Source: Terriglobales bacterium (lineage in GTDB: Bacteria > Acidobacteriota > Terriglobia > Terriglobales > Acidobacteriaceae). From it: a stretch of DNA of 34,673 bases. The notes under the pieces are model-generated. The model saw only the letters and a program-made list of their open reading frames with translations. It did no database searches and was not told the origin of the DNA. The first letter of the stretch is position 1. The number at the start of each line of letters is the position of its first letter. Shown here piece by piece: positions 1 to 8,549 of the stretch. The position numbers were made by a program, and so were the translations under genes. The stretch spans positions 1 to 34,673 of the forward strand of contig JAATFM010000207.1 of the NCBI GenBank assembly GCA_015655195.1. Direction: 5' to 3'.

Positions 1-148
1 ACGCGGCCTGCGAATGATTCTCGAAGAGCTGATGCTGGACCTGATGTACCACCTGCCGAACAACAAGCGCGTACGCGATCTTGAGATCACGCGCGAGATG
101 GTGGAGCGGCGCGACCTCTCGCTCTGCCTGCTTGAAAAAGCTGGATAA
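1..148 (+). CDS. clpX: ATP-dependent Clp protease ATP-binding subunit ClpX, C-terminal fragment
   Basis: Only the last 48 codons are in the window; reading begins at base 2 and the TAA is at 146-148. The peptide contains EELMLDLMYHLP followed by ITREMV, which is the ClpX C-terminal D2 small domain (residues roughly 370-420 of a typical 420-residue protein). ClpX is the AAA+ unfoldase that recognises tagged substrates, including SsrA-tagged peptides, and feeds them to ClpP in the cytoplasm. Its position upstream of lon and engB matches the common bacterial order clpP-clpX-lon. Here a toxin-antitoxin pair lies between clpX and lon. Identification is from memory of the family; the ATPase core lies outside the window. 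Confidence 0.9.
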   Translation, partial: RGLRMILEELMLDLMYHLPNNKRVRDLEITREMVERRDLSLCLLEKAG

Positions 149-166
149 GACACGGAAAATCAATCC

Positions 167-200
167 AATAAAAGGGACTCCGATCGGGGCCCCTTTTATT
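167..200. terminator. Bidirectional rho-independent terminator between clpX and higA
   Basis: A perfect 10-bp inverted repeat, AATAAAAGGG (167-176) and CCCTTTTATT (191-200), surrounds a 14-nt loop. The A-rich left end and T-rich right end give a U-tract on either strand. It sits 18 bases after the clpX stop and ends right at the antitoxin stop codon, so it can terminate both convergent transcripts. Confidence 0.85.
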
Positions 201-548
201 TCAGGCTGCTGCTACTTTTTTTCGGGGCTTGAGCGGCTCTGCAACCTCATTAAACTGTTCAATCTCGACTTCGCCTTCTGGAAAGACAGCTTTGATGCGC
301 AGTTCCCCCCCCATTGCCTGAACGAAGCCGCGGAGCGTGGAAATGTACATATCTGCCCGCTTCTCCATCTTGGAGACAGATCCCTGGTTCACGCCGAGGA
401 TATTGGCAAGATTCTCCTGTGTGAGATTGCGCGCTTCACGCAAGTGGTTGAGCGTCGTAGCCTCTACGATTTCCTTCACCGCGCGCCGCGTTTCCTCTTC
501 CTTTTGCGCAGAGAGCTGTCTGCGAACGTCCTTCCATTTATGCGCCAT
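201..548 (-). CDS. higA: HigA-type XRE-family antitoxin
   Basis: A 115-residue protein starting MAHKWKDVRRQLSA. An XRE/Cro helix-turn-helix lies at about residues 36-80, with the recognition stretch LTQENLANILGVNQGSVSKME, and the tail is basic (KPRKKV). I chose the ATG at 548 because the longer reading frame only extends into the toxin gene. The start overlaps the toxin stop by 11 bases, the usual translational coupling of a type II module with the toxin gene first. In this family the antitoxin binds the toxin and, through its HTH, represses the shared promoter. The symbol reflects family resemblance (HigA/XRE); the exact subfamily is not established. Confidence 0.85.
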   Translation of the reverse strand: MAHKWKDVRRQLSAQKEEETRRAVKEIVEATTLNHLREARNLTQENLANILGVNQGSVSKMEKRADMYISTLRGFVQAMGGELRIKAVFPEGEVEIEQFNEVAEPLKPRKKVAAA

Positions 549-900
549 GGGTTGAACCTCCCGTCTCTTCCAGATGACGTGCGTAAATTTTGTCGGCCCG
601 GCGGATTGCATCCTCGTACCAGAGCTTATCGCCCGTCTTATCGCCGCCAAGAATCAGATAGGCGCAGCGACGCGGATCAAAGGCAAAGAGAATGCGATAA
701 GGACGGCCTTCGTGCTGCGCCCGAAGTTCTTTCATGTTGGAAAATCGAGAGCCTTTCAGCGTATCGACGTATGGCCGGCCCAATGCAGGGCCGAGTTGTT
801 CGAGCGCGTCGATGACGATGTGCAGGCTGGAACATTCTGCGTCCGCCAGTGAGCCGTACCAGTCCTTGAACTCATCGCTGACTTCGATCTCCCACGCCAT
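538..900 (-). CDS. higB: HigB/RelE-type toxin (phage Gp49-like family)
   Basis: A 120-residue protein with the RelE/HigB fold pattern: MKELRAQHEGRPYRILFAFD in the middle and LGGDKTGDKLWYEDAIRRAD near the C-terminus. The first resembles the conserved K-E-L-R...YR strand, and the second resembles the usual K-K/T..P..EI..A segment. Members of this family are mRNA interferases that cut ribosome-associated transcripts when free of antitoxin. The ATG at 900 is preceded on the minus strand by AAGGGA ending about 10 bases upstream. It is the first gene of the pair and overlaps the antitoxin gene. An intact length and plausible core residues suggest an active toxin, which is inferred. Confidence 0.85.
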   Translation of the reverse strand: MAWEIEVSDEFKDWYGSLADAECSSLHIVIDALEQLGPALGRPYVDTLKGSRFSNMKELRAQHEGRPYRILFAFDPRRCAYLILGGDKTGDKLWYEDAIRRADKIYARHLEETGGSTHGA

Positions 901-908
901 AGAAAATT

Positions 909-944
909 ATTCCCTTAAAGCGATATTCCGTCAAGGGAATTATA
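909..944 (-). promoter_or_regulatory. higBA promoter and inverted-repeat operator
   Basis: On the minus strand a perfect TATAAT (944-939) serves as a -10 box for higBA; no good -35 is visible. Just downstream lies an inverted repeat, ATTCCCTT (909-916) and AAGGGAAT (933-940), with arms 24 bp apart centre to centre. The left arm, read on the minus strand, is also the toxin Shine-Dalgarno. The arrangement fits binding by the HigA HTH around the transcription start, but this is inference. Confidence 0.55.
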
Positions 945-1114
945 AAGGAACATAAACAAGCTATCACGCAAGAGCAGACAGGCATGGTCCCCACATTGGA
1001 CTGAGCGAAATCCACAGACCCGCGGACAAATCTCTGTACAATCCAATCTAATCTTTGGCGTTGTGCATCCCGCACGGGTTTGGCCGCGTCCAATGTGCGG
1101 AGTTACACTTTCTT

Positions 1115-3538
1115 ATGACCGTTCCCCGCGACAAATCCGAGCCGCGCAAGTTGCCCATGATGCCCATTCGGGACATGGTGATCTTTCCGTATATGATGAC
1201 GCCCTTCGTGGTGGGGCGCGAGTCGAGCGTGCGCGCACTCGAAGAAGCGCTCACCGGCGACCGGCTCATCTTTCTCGCCACGCAGCATGACGCCAGCATC
1301 GACGAGCCTAAGGGCAAGGAGATTTACCAGGTCGGTGCCATCTGCCGCATCGTGCAGAGCGTCAAGATGCCGGACGGCAACATCAAGGTTCTCGTCGAGG
1401 GCGTGGAGCGCGCCAAATCCACCGAAGTGAACGACCGCGACGGCTTCTTCGTCGCCACGGTGCGGACCGGCAAAACGGCCTTTGAGATGACGCCGCCGGT
1501 GGAACAACTGATGCAGCGCGTCACCGGTCTCTTCGAGCAATATGTCAAGCTCCAGCAGAGCCTCAACTACGAAACCATCATCGCCACGGTGCGGATGGAC
1601 GAGGCCGCAAAGCTCTCCGACGTGATCGCCGCTAATCTCCAGCTTGGAATCGAAGAGAAGCAAGAGCTGCTCAGCATCTTCGACCCAGCCACGCGCTTGG
1701 CGCGGATTGCCGACATACTCGATGTCGAGATTGAGAAGCTCGATCTCGACCGCAATATCCAGTCGCGCGTAAAGCGGCAGATGGAGCGGGCGCAGAAGGA
1801 GTATTACCTCAACGAAAAGATCAAGGCCATCCAGAAGGAATTGGGCCGCGGCGAGAAGAGCGAGTTCGACGAGCTACGAAAGAAGATTGAAGCCGCCGGA
1901 ATGCCCAAGGATGTGCTGGACAAAGCGATTGCCGAGCTGAAAAAGCTCGAAGCCATGCCGCCCATGTCCGCCGAATCGACGGTGAGCCGCAACTACATCG
2001 ACTGGCTGCTGGCTGTGCCGTGGAAGAAGCGCTCGAAGGAGACGCGCTCCATCGAATACGCCGAGAAGGTCCTCAACGAGGACCACTATGGCCTGGAAAA
2101 GATCAAGGAGCGCATTCTCGAATTTCTCGCCGTGCGCCAGCTTGTGAAAAATCCCAAGGGCTCGATTCTCTGCTTTGCCGGGCCTCCGGGTGTGGGCAAG
2201 ACTTCGCTCGGCATGTCGATTGCGAAAGCGACAGGGCGCAAGTTCGTTCGTCTCGCTCTCGGCGGCGTGCGCGATGAGGCGGAGATTCGCGGCCACCGGC
2301 GCACTTACATCGGCGCGCTGCCGGGACAGATCATTCAGCACATGAAGAAGGCTGGCACCAAGAACCCGGTCTTCCTGCTCGACGAGGTCGATAAGATGGC
2401 CTCGGACTTCCGCGGCGACCCGGCATCGGCGCTGCTGGAAGTGCTGGACCCGGAGCAGAACTCGACCTTTCAGGACCACTATCTCGACGTGGACTACGAT
2501 CTTTCGCAGGTCTTGTTCGTCGCCACGGCCAATGTGCTGCATACGATTCCGGCTGCGCTGCAAGACCGCATGGAGGTTCTGCGCCTGCAAGGCTACACGG
2601 AACAGGAGAAGCTCGAAATTGCCAAGCAATACCTGGTGAAAAAGCAGCGCGAGCAAACCGGCCTGACCGAGAAGCAAATCACGATCAAGGACGACGCGAT
2701 TCTTGAGCTCATCCGCAGCTACACGCGCGAGGCCGGAGTGCGAAACCTCGAACGCGAGCTTGGCAACCTCTGCCGCAAGGTGGCGCGCAAGGTCATCAAG
2801 AACGGCGCGAAGCACAAGGAAGAGATTACGGCTGCGAATGTCGCGGAGTTTCTCGGCGTGGCGCGTTTCCGCGACTCCGAGATGCAGGAAAAGAACGAGA
2901 TCGGCGTTGTTACCGGCCTTGCGTGGACGGAGGCCGGCGGTAGTATTCTCTCCACCGAAGTGCAGGTGCTCGACGGCAAGGGCAAGCTCACCATCACCGG
3001 CCAGCTCGGCGACGTGATGCAGGAGTCGGCTCAGGCCGCGCTCAGCTACATTCGTGGCCGGGCGCAGGCTCTGGGGCTTACACGCGAGTTCTACCGCAAC
3101 GTGGACCTGCACCTGCACGTGCCCGAAGGCGCGATCCCCAAGGACGGCCCCTCGGCGGGCATCACGATGGCAACGGCGCTGGCCAGCGCGCTTTCGCGGA
3201 TTGCCGTGCGACGCGACATTGCGATGACAGGCGAGATCACGCTGCGCGGCAAGGTGCTGCCGATTGGCGGCCTGAAGGAGAAACTGCTCGCCGCACTGCG
3301 CGCTGGAATCTTTGAAGCGATTCTGCCGCGCGGTAACGAGAAGGATCTCTCCGAGCTGCCTGACAACATCAAGAACTCGATGAAGCTACACTTTGTGGAT
3401 TCGATGGACGAGGTGCTGGCGTTGGCGCTCACCGAGCCGCTGCCCCTTCCCGCCCTGCCGGAGTCCGAGGTGATGGCAAAGGTGTCGGTTCCTCCTCAGG
3501 TGCCGGCGGAGATCGTCGGCGGACAGGTGGCGCAGTAA
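1115..3538 (+). CDS. lon: Lon protease (endopeptidase La)
   Basis: An 807-residue ATP-dependent serine protease of the cytoplasm that removes misfolded and regulatory proteins, antitoxins included. The N-terminal LAN domain starts at [12 protein letters not shown]. The AAA+ module has Walker [10 protein letters not shown] (about residue 355) and Walker [11 protein letters not shown]. The protease domain holds the Ser-Lys dyad: Ser680 in PKDGPSAG and Lys723 in [10 protein letters not shown]. Size matches bacterial LonA. I start at ATG 1115 ([10 protein letters not shown]); the frame runs 60 bases further upstream but that peptide is not Lon-like. A TACAAT at 1037-1042 could be the -10 box, without a convincing -35. 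The gene ends 9 bases before engB, probably one transcript. Confidence 0.97.
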   Translation: MTVPRDKSEPRKLPMMPIRDMVIFPYMMTPFVVGRESSVRALEEALTGDRLIFLATQHDASIDEPKGKEIYQVGAICRIVQSVKMPDGNIKVLVEGVERAKSTEVNDRDGFFVATVRTGKTAFEMTPPVEQLMQRVTGLFEQYVKLQQSLNYETIIATVRMDEAAKLSDVIAANLQLGIEEKQELLSIFDPATRLARIADILDVEIEKLDLDRNIQSRVKRQMERAQKEYYLNEKIKAIQKELGRGEKSEFDELRKKIEAAGMPKDVLDKAIAELKKLEAMPPMSAESTVSRNYIDWLLAVPWKKRSKETRSIEYAEKVLNEDHYGLEKIKERILEFLAVRQLVKNPKGSILCFAGPPGVGKTSLGMSIAKATGRKFVRLALGGVRDEAEIRGHRRTYIGALPGQIIQHMKKAGTKNPVFLLDEVDKMASDFRGDPASALLEVLDPEQNSTFQDHYLDVDYDLSQVLFVATANVLHTIPAALQDRMEVLRLQGYTEQEKLEIAKQYLVKKQREQTGLTEKQITIKDDAILELIRSYTREAGVRNLERELGNLCRKVARKVIKNGAKHKEEITAANVAEFLGVARFRDSEMQEKNEIGVVTGLAWTEAGGSILSTEVQVLDGKGKLTITGQLGDVMQESAQAALSYIRGRAQALGLTREFYRNVDLHLHVPEGAIPKDGPSAGITMATALASALSRIAVRRDIAMTGEITLRGKVLPIGGLKEKLLAALRAGIFEAILPRGNEKDLSELPDNIKNSMKLHFVDSMDEVLALALTEPLPLPALPESEVMAKVSVPPQVPAEIVGGQVAQ

Positions 3539-3547
3539 GTCTGCCCG

Positions 3548-4159
3548 ATGCGCTATACGACACAATTTTTGCTTTCGGCAATGGCAGCCGAGCAGTTCCC
3601 CGTGCTGGGCTCAGCAGGCGCAGGCTCAACAGGGGCCGTGCCGGAGATTGCCTTTCTGGGCCGCTCGAATGTGGGCAAATCGAGCCTGCTGAATTCGCTG
3701 GCGGGCGAGAAGGCCGCGAAGGTTTCGTCCACGCCGGGCCGCACGCGGGCAATTAATTTTTTCGCCATGCTGGACGAGCGGCAGCGGGCAAAGCTCGTCT
3801 TTGCCGACCTGCCCGGCTACGGCTACGCGAAGATTTCCAAGTCGATTTCGGCGGAATGGCCGAAGTTCATCGAGCCGTATCTTCAGGAGCGCGAAACGCT
3901 CGCGCTCTGCGTCTGCCTCATCGATTCCAACATCCCGCCACAGGAGCCCGACCGTCAGCTCATCGACTGGCTGCGCCATGCGGGCCGCAAATTCGTCATC
4001 GTCGCCACCAAGACCGACCGCCTCAGCGGCAACGAGCGGACACGGAACCTGGCCGCGCTGCGCAAGGGGCTGGAAATTGACGAGATTCTACCTGTCTCCG
4101 CGAAAACGGGAGCGGGAATGAAGGAACTTTGGGCGCGGATTGAAGGAACTAGAGAGTAG
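3548..4159 (+). CDS. engB: Ribosome biogenesis GTPase EngB (YsxC/YihA family)
   Basis: A 203-residue TRAFAC GTPase needed for late assembly of the large ribosomal subunit. The G motifs are in order: G1 GRSNVGKSS (38-46), the switch region with STPGRTRAINFF, G3 DLPGYGYA (87-94), G4 TKTD (154-157) and G5 SAK (184-186). These are diagnostic of the EngB family, as is the overall length near 200. The ATG is 9 bases after the lon stop, so expression is probably coupled to lon, an arrangement common in bacteria. The start is the first ATG; a later ATG (codon 12) would still leave all motifs intact. Confidence 0.95.
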   Translation: MRYTTQFLLSAMAAEQFPVLGSAGAGSTGAVPEIAFLGRSNVGKSSLLNSLAGEKAAKVSSTPGRTRAINFFAMLDERQRAKLVFADLPGYGYAKISKSISAEWPKFIEPYLQERETLALCVCLIDSNIPPQEPDRQLIDWLRHAGRKFVIVATKTDRLSGNERTRNLAALRKGLEIDEILPVSAKTGAGMKELWARIEGTRE

Positions 4160-4184
4160 AGCAGCGCGTTGGCAGTCGTGCTAT

Positions 4185-4220
4185 CCCACCCTTGCGCCAG
4201 AAAGAAGGCGCAAGGATGGG
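4185..4220. repeat. Palindromic interspersed repeat, CCCACCCT family, copy 1
   Basis: Arms CCCACCCTTGCGCC (4185-4198) and GGCGCAAGGATGGG (4207-4220) match at 13 of 14 positions and flank an 8-nt A/G-rich loop, followed by GCAC. The same pattern recurs inside argS (12607-12646) and as a damaged copy at 30231. The rest of the 4160-4348 gap holds a second repeat-like stretch near 4262-4308 (CCTTCGACTT ... CTCAGGATGACA) and no gene. Because the hairpin lies 25 bases after the engB stop, it may also help end that transcript. Confidence 0.7.
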
Positions 4221-4348
4221 GCACGGAAGTATGGTGGGAAAACGGACGAAAAGCAATTGCAGATCCTTCGACTTCTCCTCACTTCGTCCAGGTCACTCAG
4301 GATGACAAGGTCCCACATCTGAGCTTGATGACAATGCAGGTCAGCTCC

Positions 4349-4774
4349 CTACCACGCGGAGTACTGCTGCCCGTCTGTGCCTGTGTCCTGCGAGCCGGAG
4401 TGCACGTTGTCGATGCCGGGGTCGGTCTGGTCGAGCGAATGCAGCGCATCGCCGGTTTCGGTGGTCCAGGTATCCTTGGCGTGCGTCATGGGGTCTTCAG
4501 GAATCTCGCGCAGGTAACCGTCCTGCACCAGATCGTCGAGCGACTGCGGCGCCTTTTCCTTGTCGGCGGTATAGGAGTCGATGGCGGCGCGTAGCGTTTG
4601 CAGGTCTTCCTTGAGCACGGCCTCGCGGGCAGCGCGCACCGACGCCTGATAGGCGGGCACGGCGATGGCCGTCAGGATCAGGATGATCGTCATGACGATC
4701 ATCAGCTCCAGAAGCGTAAAACCTGCTTCGCCCGGCGCGATGCCTGCTTCGTGTTGTCGTTTACCAGTCTGCAT
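4349..4774 (-). CDS. Type II secretion/type IV pilin-like protein (second pseudopilin)
   Basis: A 141-residue protein with a class III prepilin leader: MQTGKRQHEAGIAPGEAG then FTLLELMIVMTI, so cleavage is expected after the Gly with Phe+1 and Glu+5. A single hydrophobic helix of about 20 residues follows, then a soluble head with GspG-like layout (DLQTLRAAIDSYTADKEKAP, SLDDLVQDGYL, IPEDPMT). The ATG at 4774 overlaps the stop of the upstream pilin gene by 14 bases; the longer frame to 4822 only adds a non-pilin peptide. It is the last gene of the secretin operon. It probably forms part of a pseudopilus in the cell envelope; the exact GspG, GspH or PilA status cannot be settled here. Confidence 0.85.
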   Translation of the reverse strand: MQTGKRQHEAGIAPGEAGFTLLELMIVMTIILILTAIAVPAYQASVRAAREAVLKEDLQTLRAAIDSYTADKEKAPQSLDDLVQDGYLREIPEDPMTHAKDTWTTETGDALHSLDQTDPGIDNVHSGSQDTGTDGQQYSAW

Positions 4775-5243
4775 ATTTGGTGCCGTCGAGGGCCGTGCCC
4801 TCGGATTTCGAGTAAACGTCAAAGACGCTCTGACCGCCGTAGGAGCTCGATTGCGGGTCGTCCTGCATGGAGCGCAGCCCCCATTCGGTCTTGCCCGTTA
4901 TCGGGTCGATGGGAATCCTGCGCAGAAACTTCACCTTCTTGCCCTGAATGTCCACGCCGGTGACGAGGGTTTCGAGATCGGGCGGATAATTCTGGCTGTC
5001 CACCTTGGTCTGGATCGCTCCCTTGTCGGCGGCGTCCTTGTACTTGTCGATAGCGTCGCGCATCGTCCACAAAGCGTAGTGCAGCTCGCGCTCCTTCTCC
5101 CGCCGGACCTGGAAGCGCGCAATGGGAACTGCCGCGGCAGCAAGGATGGCAAGGATGCCGATGGTGATAATGAGCTCCACAAGCGTGAGGCCCCTCTCTC
5201 CGTTTCGTCTTACCCTGCGCCGAATTGTGATGCCATGCTTCAT
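4761..5243 (-). CDS. Type II secretion/type IV pilin-like protein (first pseudopilin, GspG-like)
   Basis: A 160-residue prepilin: a short basic leader MKHGITIRRRVRRNGERG, then LTLVELIITIGILAILAAAAVP, with Glu+5 present. The head carries the major pseudopilin pattern: MRDAIDKYKDAADKG, a DLETLV segment, then RRIPIDPITGKTEWGLRS and DVYSKSEGTALDGTKYADW at the end. The RIPIDP/TG...W and DVYS...G.KY.DW stretches resemble GspG calcium-site and C-terminal regions. It starts 4 bases after the secretin stop and overlaps the next pilin gene, so the three are one operon. Its partner ATPase and inner-membrane platform genes are not in this window. Confidence 0.87.
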   Translation of the reverse strand: MKHGITIRRRVRRNGERGLTLVELIITIGILAILAAAAVPIARFQVRREKERELHYALWTMRDAIDKYKDAADKGAIQTKVDSQNYPPDLETLVTGVDIQGKKVKFLRRIPIDPITGKTEWGLRSMQDDPQSSSYGGQSVFDVYSKSEGTALDGTKYADW

Positions 5244-5247
5244 CTCA

Positions 5248-7824
5248 CTATTTGACGGTAACGGTCAGCGCCGCGGCGGAAGCCGGCACGGGCTGCTGTT
5301 TTGAATTGAGCGCCGTGGGGCGCGTGATGGAAATGGCGCTGCTTCCGGCGGCCTTCGCCTGGAAGCTGAGCACATAGACCACTCCCGCGCCGCTCACGCC
5401 CGGAGAGCCGGCAGAACGGGCTCCCGTGACCGCGGCATTGCCGGGGCCGCTCTCGTGGAACTCGGGCTTGATGGCCTGGCCGTCACGGGACAGAAAGTCG
5501 CCCGGCGCCACGCCCGTAAGAGTGAACTTCGTCGCATCGTATTGAATCTCAAGCGGCACTGAGGCAATGTCCGCCGCGCCGCTGATGACAACGGGAACCT
5601 GGAAGGATGCGCCGCTCGCCACCGGACCGGGACCGCTGAGCAGGAAGCGCAGACCGGCTGCGCCAGGCACCGAATTCGGCGCAGCGGCGGCAGGAGCGGG
5701 CGCAAGCTGCTGCGCGGCGGGCGGGCGCGGAGGCATGGGGGCCGGAATGGGATTCGTGCCCGGCGCAGCCGCCTGTCGAGGCGGCGCAGATGCCGCAGCA
5801 GGATTGGCAGCAGGCGGCGGGACGGGTTGCGGAACAGTTTGTGGCACGGACTGCGGAGTGGGCCGGGGCGGGTTCGCAGCCGGCTGCGGTGGCATCGGCG
5901 CTTCGGCTGCCCTGCGTATGTCGGCAAGAGCAGTGGGCGCGGCGGCGGCGGCGCTGGGAGCCACATATGTTCCAACCATTGTCGTCGCCACGCCGGTCTG
6001 AACGGTGGGCGCAGCGGTAGCCGCGGCGCCTTGGACGGGCAGGCGGCGAAGCTGAACGCTCGCGCCTGCTCCTGTATCGACGGCGCGCAGGTTGGAAGCG
6101 GAGATCTCCGCACCGCGCACAATGTGCGGGACGAGCATGAAAACCAACTCGTCGGTGTCAATCTTGCTGTCCTTGGAACCGAAGAGATAGCGGAGAATCG
6201 GAATCGAGCTCAACCCCGGAACGCCGGTCCAGGTCGTACTGTCGGTTTTCTCAAGGATGCCGCCAAGAATGCTCACCTCGCCTTCTCGAAGACGGATGAC
6301 CTGCTCGCTCGTCTTCTGAATGATGATCGGCTCTTCCACGCCGCCGCCTTCGGATATGTTGTTGCCTTCGGAGGTGTCTTCCAGCTTGAGCTTGAGCGTC
6401 ACGTCGCCGTCGGGGTGAATCGTCGGCGTCATCTCGATGTTCACGCCCACGTCGATGTACTGGAACTGCGTCTGCGCGTAACCGGCAAGCAGCGATGAAC
6501 TGGCGCCGCTGCTGAAGGTGCCCGTGGCGATGGGAATCTTCTCGCCGATCTTCATGGTGGCCTTCTGCATGTTGGTAGAGCGCAGGCGCGGGCTCTGCAG
6601 CACCTTTGTGTTCGCATCGCTCAGCAGCAGATTGGCCGTGGCCGAGCCCATGGTCACGGCAAAGTCGTTGGAGTTGAGATGGGCGAGATTGTAGAGCGTC
6701 AGGCCGGAGGTCGACGAAGTGGGGGTACTGCCATCATCCGTACCGGACGAGCTGGTGGTGGTAGTGGGCGACTGAAGCGTGAGGCCAACGCTGCTCGGCC
6801 AGGAGAGGCCGAGCGTGCGCTCCCAGTCCTTGCTCACTTCCATGATCGCGATGTCAACGACAACCTCCGGCATGGCCTTGTCAATGTCGTTAATGATCTT
6901 CTGGGCCAGCATAAGCTCGTCCGGCGTTCCGCGAACGATGACGGCGTTCTGGCTAACCACCGAGTAGGCGTGAACGTTGGCGCCAAGCACGTTGCGAATG
7001 GCGGTGGTGGCGTCGGTAAGATCGGTATCCTTCCAGGCATTCGTCAGGTAGAAGGTCTGCACCGCCTGCTCGTCCAGCTCGCGCCGGCGGCTGGGGTTGT
7101 TCTCCGCCACAAAGATAGTGTTCGGCGTAATGGCGCGCCAGAAGGTGTTGGACTGAACCTGCACAATCCGCAGCGCGTCGAGGAGCGAGACGTTGGTCAG
7201 GTCCACCTGAATACTCTTGGCGTTGTAGCTTGGGTCAAAGAGCACATTCACGCCGGCGGCGCGGCCAATGGCCTGGTAGATGGTGTTCGCCTTCTCGGTC
7301 ATGTGCAGCGTGAGCGGCTCACTCGATACAGGCTTGAGCTCGACCGGCGCGCCGAAGGAGTCAATCACCTGCTGCTGGCTGGCCTGCGGCGAAATGGGCT
7401 GGGGCTTCTGCGCGGCCTGCTGCTGCTGGCGCAGGTGGATGGCGGCCATCTCCTGCGTGACGGCCTCGTTGCTGGGATCGACCTCGCCGGCGCGGAGCAG
7501 TTCCACCAGCGCGCCCTGGTCGTCGCCGGACTGTTCGAGCTTGCGGGCCGCGGCAAGATGCTCAGCCGAGGCAGGAACCCGGGCGCGGGCCAGCGCCGTC
7601 TTGTAGCGCAGATCGCCGGGCTTTTTGTTGTTGGCCTTCTGGTAATTCTCGTATGCCAGACCCCACTTTTCCGCGGCCTCGGCGGCCTGGCCGCGGTTAT
7701 AGAACTTGCCGGCGGACTGGGCGTGAAGGCGCGTGGCCGGGCCAGCGCAGCAAAAGAGCACGAGAAGAGCGAAAACAGGCAGGCAGAAGGCTTGCAAAGC
7801 GGGGGAAAACCCGGCGCGATTCAT
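5248..7824 (-). CDS. Secretin (GspD/PilQ type) with N-terminal TPR and C-terminal cohesin-like domain
   Basis: An 858-residue outer-membrane secretin. The start at 7824 gives a signal peptide (hydrophobic run ending RLHAQ) with GGGAG-like SD (GGGAG) 5 bases upstream; an alternative ATG at 7899, also with an AGGAG, would add 25 residues. Domains: TPR-like repeats at about 31-131, an STN/N0 fold at about 170-225, N1/NolW segments to about 330, secretin core at about 400-590 with VPGLSSIPILRYLFGSK and ELVFMLVPHIVR, a Pro/Ala-rich linker at about 635-708, and a cohesin-like beta domain at about 710-858 (VPLEIQYDATKFTLTGV...). It leads an operon with two pseudopilins. The family forms a gated pore for secretion or pilus extrusion; the role of the cohesin-like tail is unknown. 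Confidence 0.9.
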   Translation of the reverse strand: MNRAGFSPALQAFCLPVFALLVLFCCAGPATRLHAQSAGKFYNRGQAAEAAEKWGLAYENYQKANNKKPGDLRYKTALARARVPASAEHLAAARKLEQSGDDQGALVELLRAGEVDPSNEAVTQEMAAIHLRQQQQAAQKPQPISPQASQQQVIDSFGAPVELKPVSSEPLTLHMTEKANTIYQAIGRAAGVNVLFDPSYNAKSIQVDLTNVSLLDALRIVQVQSNTFWRAITPNTIFVAENNPSRRRELDEQAVQTFYLTNAWKDTDLTDATTAIRNVLGANVHAYSVVSQNAVIVRGTPDELMLAQKIINDIDKAMPEVVVDIAIMEVSKDWERTLGLSWPSSVGLTLQSPTTTTSSSGTDDGSTPTSSTSGLTLYNLAHLNSNDFAVTMGSATANLLLSDANTKVLQSPRLRSTNMQKATMKIGEKIPIATGTFSSGASSSLLAGYAQTQFQYIDVGVNIEMTPTIHPDGDVTLKLKLEDTSEGNNISEGGGVEEPIIIQKTSEQVIRLREGEVSILGGILEKTDSTTWTGVPGLSSIPILRYLFGSKDSKIDTDELVFMLVPHIVRGAEISASNLRAVDTGAGASVQLRRLPVQGAAATAAPTVQTGVATTMVGTYVAPSAAAAAPTALADIRRAAEAPMPPQPAANPPRPTPQSVPQTVPQPVPPPAANPAAASAPPRQAAAPGTNPIPAPMPPRPPAAQQLAPAPAAAAPNSVPGAAGLRFLLSGPGPVASGASFQVPVVISGAADIASVPLEIQYDATKFTLTGVAPGDFLSRDGQAIKPEFHESGPGNAAVTGARSAGSPGVSGAGVVYVLSFQAKAAGSSAISITRPTALNSKQQPVPASAAALTVTVK

Positions 7825-7987
7825 GGAACTCCCTGGCATCCATGTCGCTGGTGGGACGCCTTTTTGATCGGTGGAACTACCCATCGGGCGATGCTTCATT
7901 TTAGCAAAGCTCCTTTACGAGCGATGGGCGCGAAAGACCGGCCAAAGCCGAGGCGGTGATACGATATTGGTTCGAGGATTCAGGCAG

Positions 7988-8539
7988 ATGGCGCGTCAGA
8001 CCACTCATGTAATTGTCCAGCCGGAGGACAAAAGCGCGCAGAAGAAGGCGCGCCCGCGCGACCCCGTGGCCAGCGGCGAGCGGGACGCCGCGCATAACCG
8101 CTCCGCCAGCCATGACTATTTTCTGCTGGAGCGCTTTGAGGCCGGCGTGGCCCTGCGCGGGACCGAAGTCAAATCGATCCGCGAGGGCAAGGCGAACCTC
8201 AAGGACGCCTACGGGTTGATTAAAAACGATGAGGCGTTTCTGCTCAATCTGCATATTGGACCTTATTCGCACGGCAATCTCGCCAACCACGACGAGACCC
8301 GCACACGAAAGCTGCTGCTGCACCGCGAAGAGGTTCGCAAGCTACAGTCAAAGACGCAGATCAAAGGACATACGCTCATCCCGACACGGCTATATTTCAA
8401 ACACGGGCGGGTAAAGTGCGAGTTGGCCGTGGCTAAAGGCAAGCAGGACTGGGATAAGCGCGAAACCGAGAAACGCCGCGAGGCCGACCGCGAAGCCCGC
8501 TCCGCCATCAACGCCAGCAAGCACCGCATGGGGCGGTAA
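7988..8539 (+). CDS. smpB: SsrA-binding protein SmpB
   Basis: A 183-residue partner of tmRNA in trans-translation, which rescues stalled ribosomes and tags nascent chains for ClpXP and Lon. Family hallmarks: HDYFLLERFEAGVALRGTEVKSIREGKANL, then LLLHREEV and the basic C-terminal tail (DWDKRETEKRREADREAR). I take ATG 7988 (MARQTTHVIVQ); the frame upstream to 7871 overlaps the secretin promoter region. An N-terminal extension of about 30 residues precedes the core, somewhat longer than the usual 150-160 residue protein. No tmRNA gene is visible beside it. It converges with vapC with a 10-base gap. Confidence 0.96.
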   Translation: MARQTTHVIVQPEDKSAQKKARPRDPVASGERDAAHNRSASHDYFLLERFEAGVALRGTEVKSIREGKANLKDAYGLIKNDEAFLLNLHIGPYSHGNLANHDETRTRKLLLHREEVRKLQSKTQIKGHTLIPTRLYFKHGRVKCELAVAKGKQDWDKRETEKRREADREARSAINASKHRMGR

Positions 8540-8549
8540 GGCTGGCGCA

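Noticed and set aside
991-1042. A full sigma70 promoter for lon
   Set aside because: TACAAT at 1037 is a fair -10, but TTGGAC at 996 is 35 bases away and no CIRCE-like heat-shock inverted repeat is seen.
1874-3118. A 414-codon open frame on the minus strand opposite lon
   Set aside because: It lies wholly opposite the Lon catalytic domains, has no recognisable domain and is rich in His, Leu and Arg as expected from a GC-rich antisense shadow.
4160-4348. A short coding frame continuing from engB through the repeat region
   Set aside because: It is made of palindromic repeat sequence, lacks an SD and runs into the antisense of a pilin gene.
7825-7987. Possible tmRNA gene beside smpB
   Set aside because: The gap is too short and has neither a tRNA-like acceptor end nor a tag-coding stretch.
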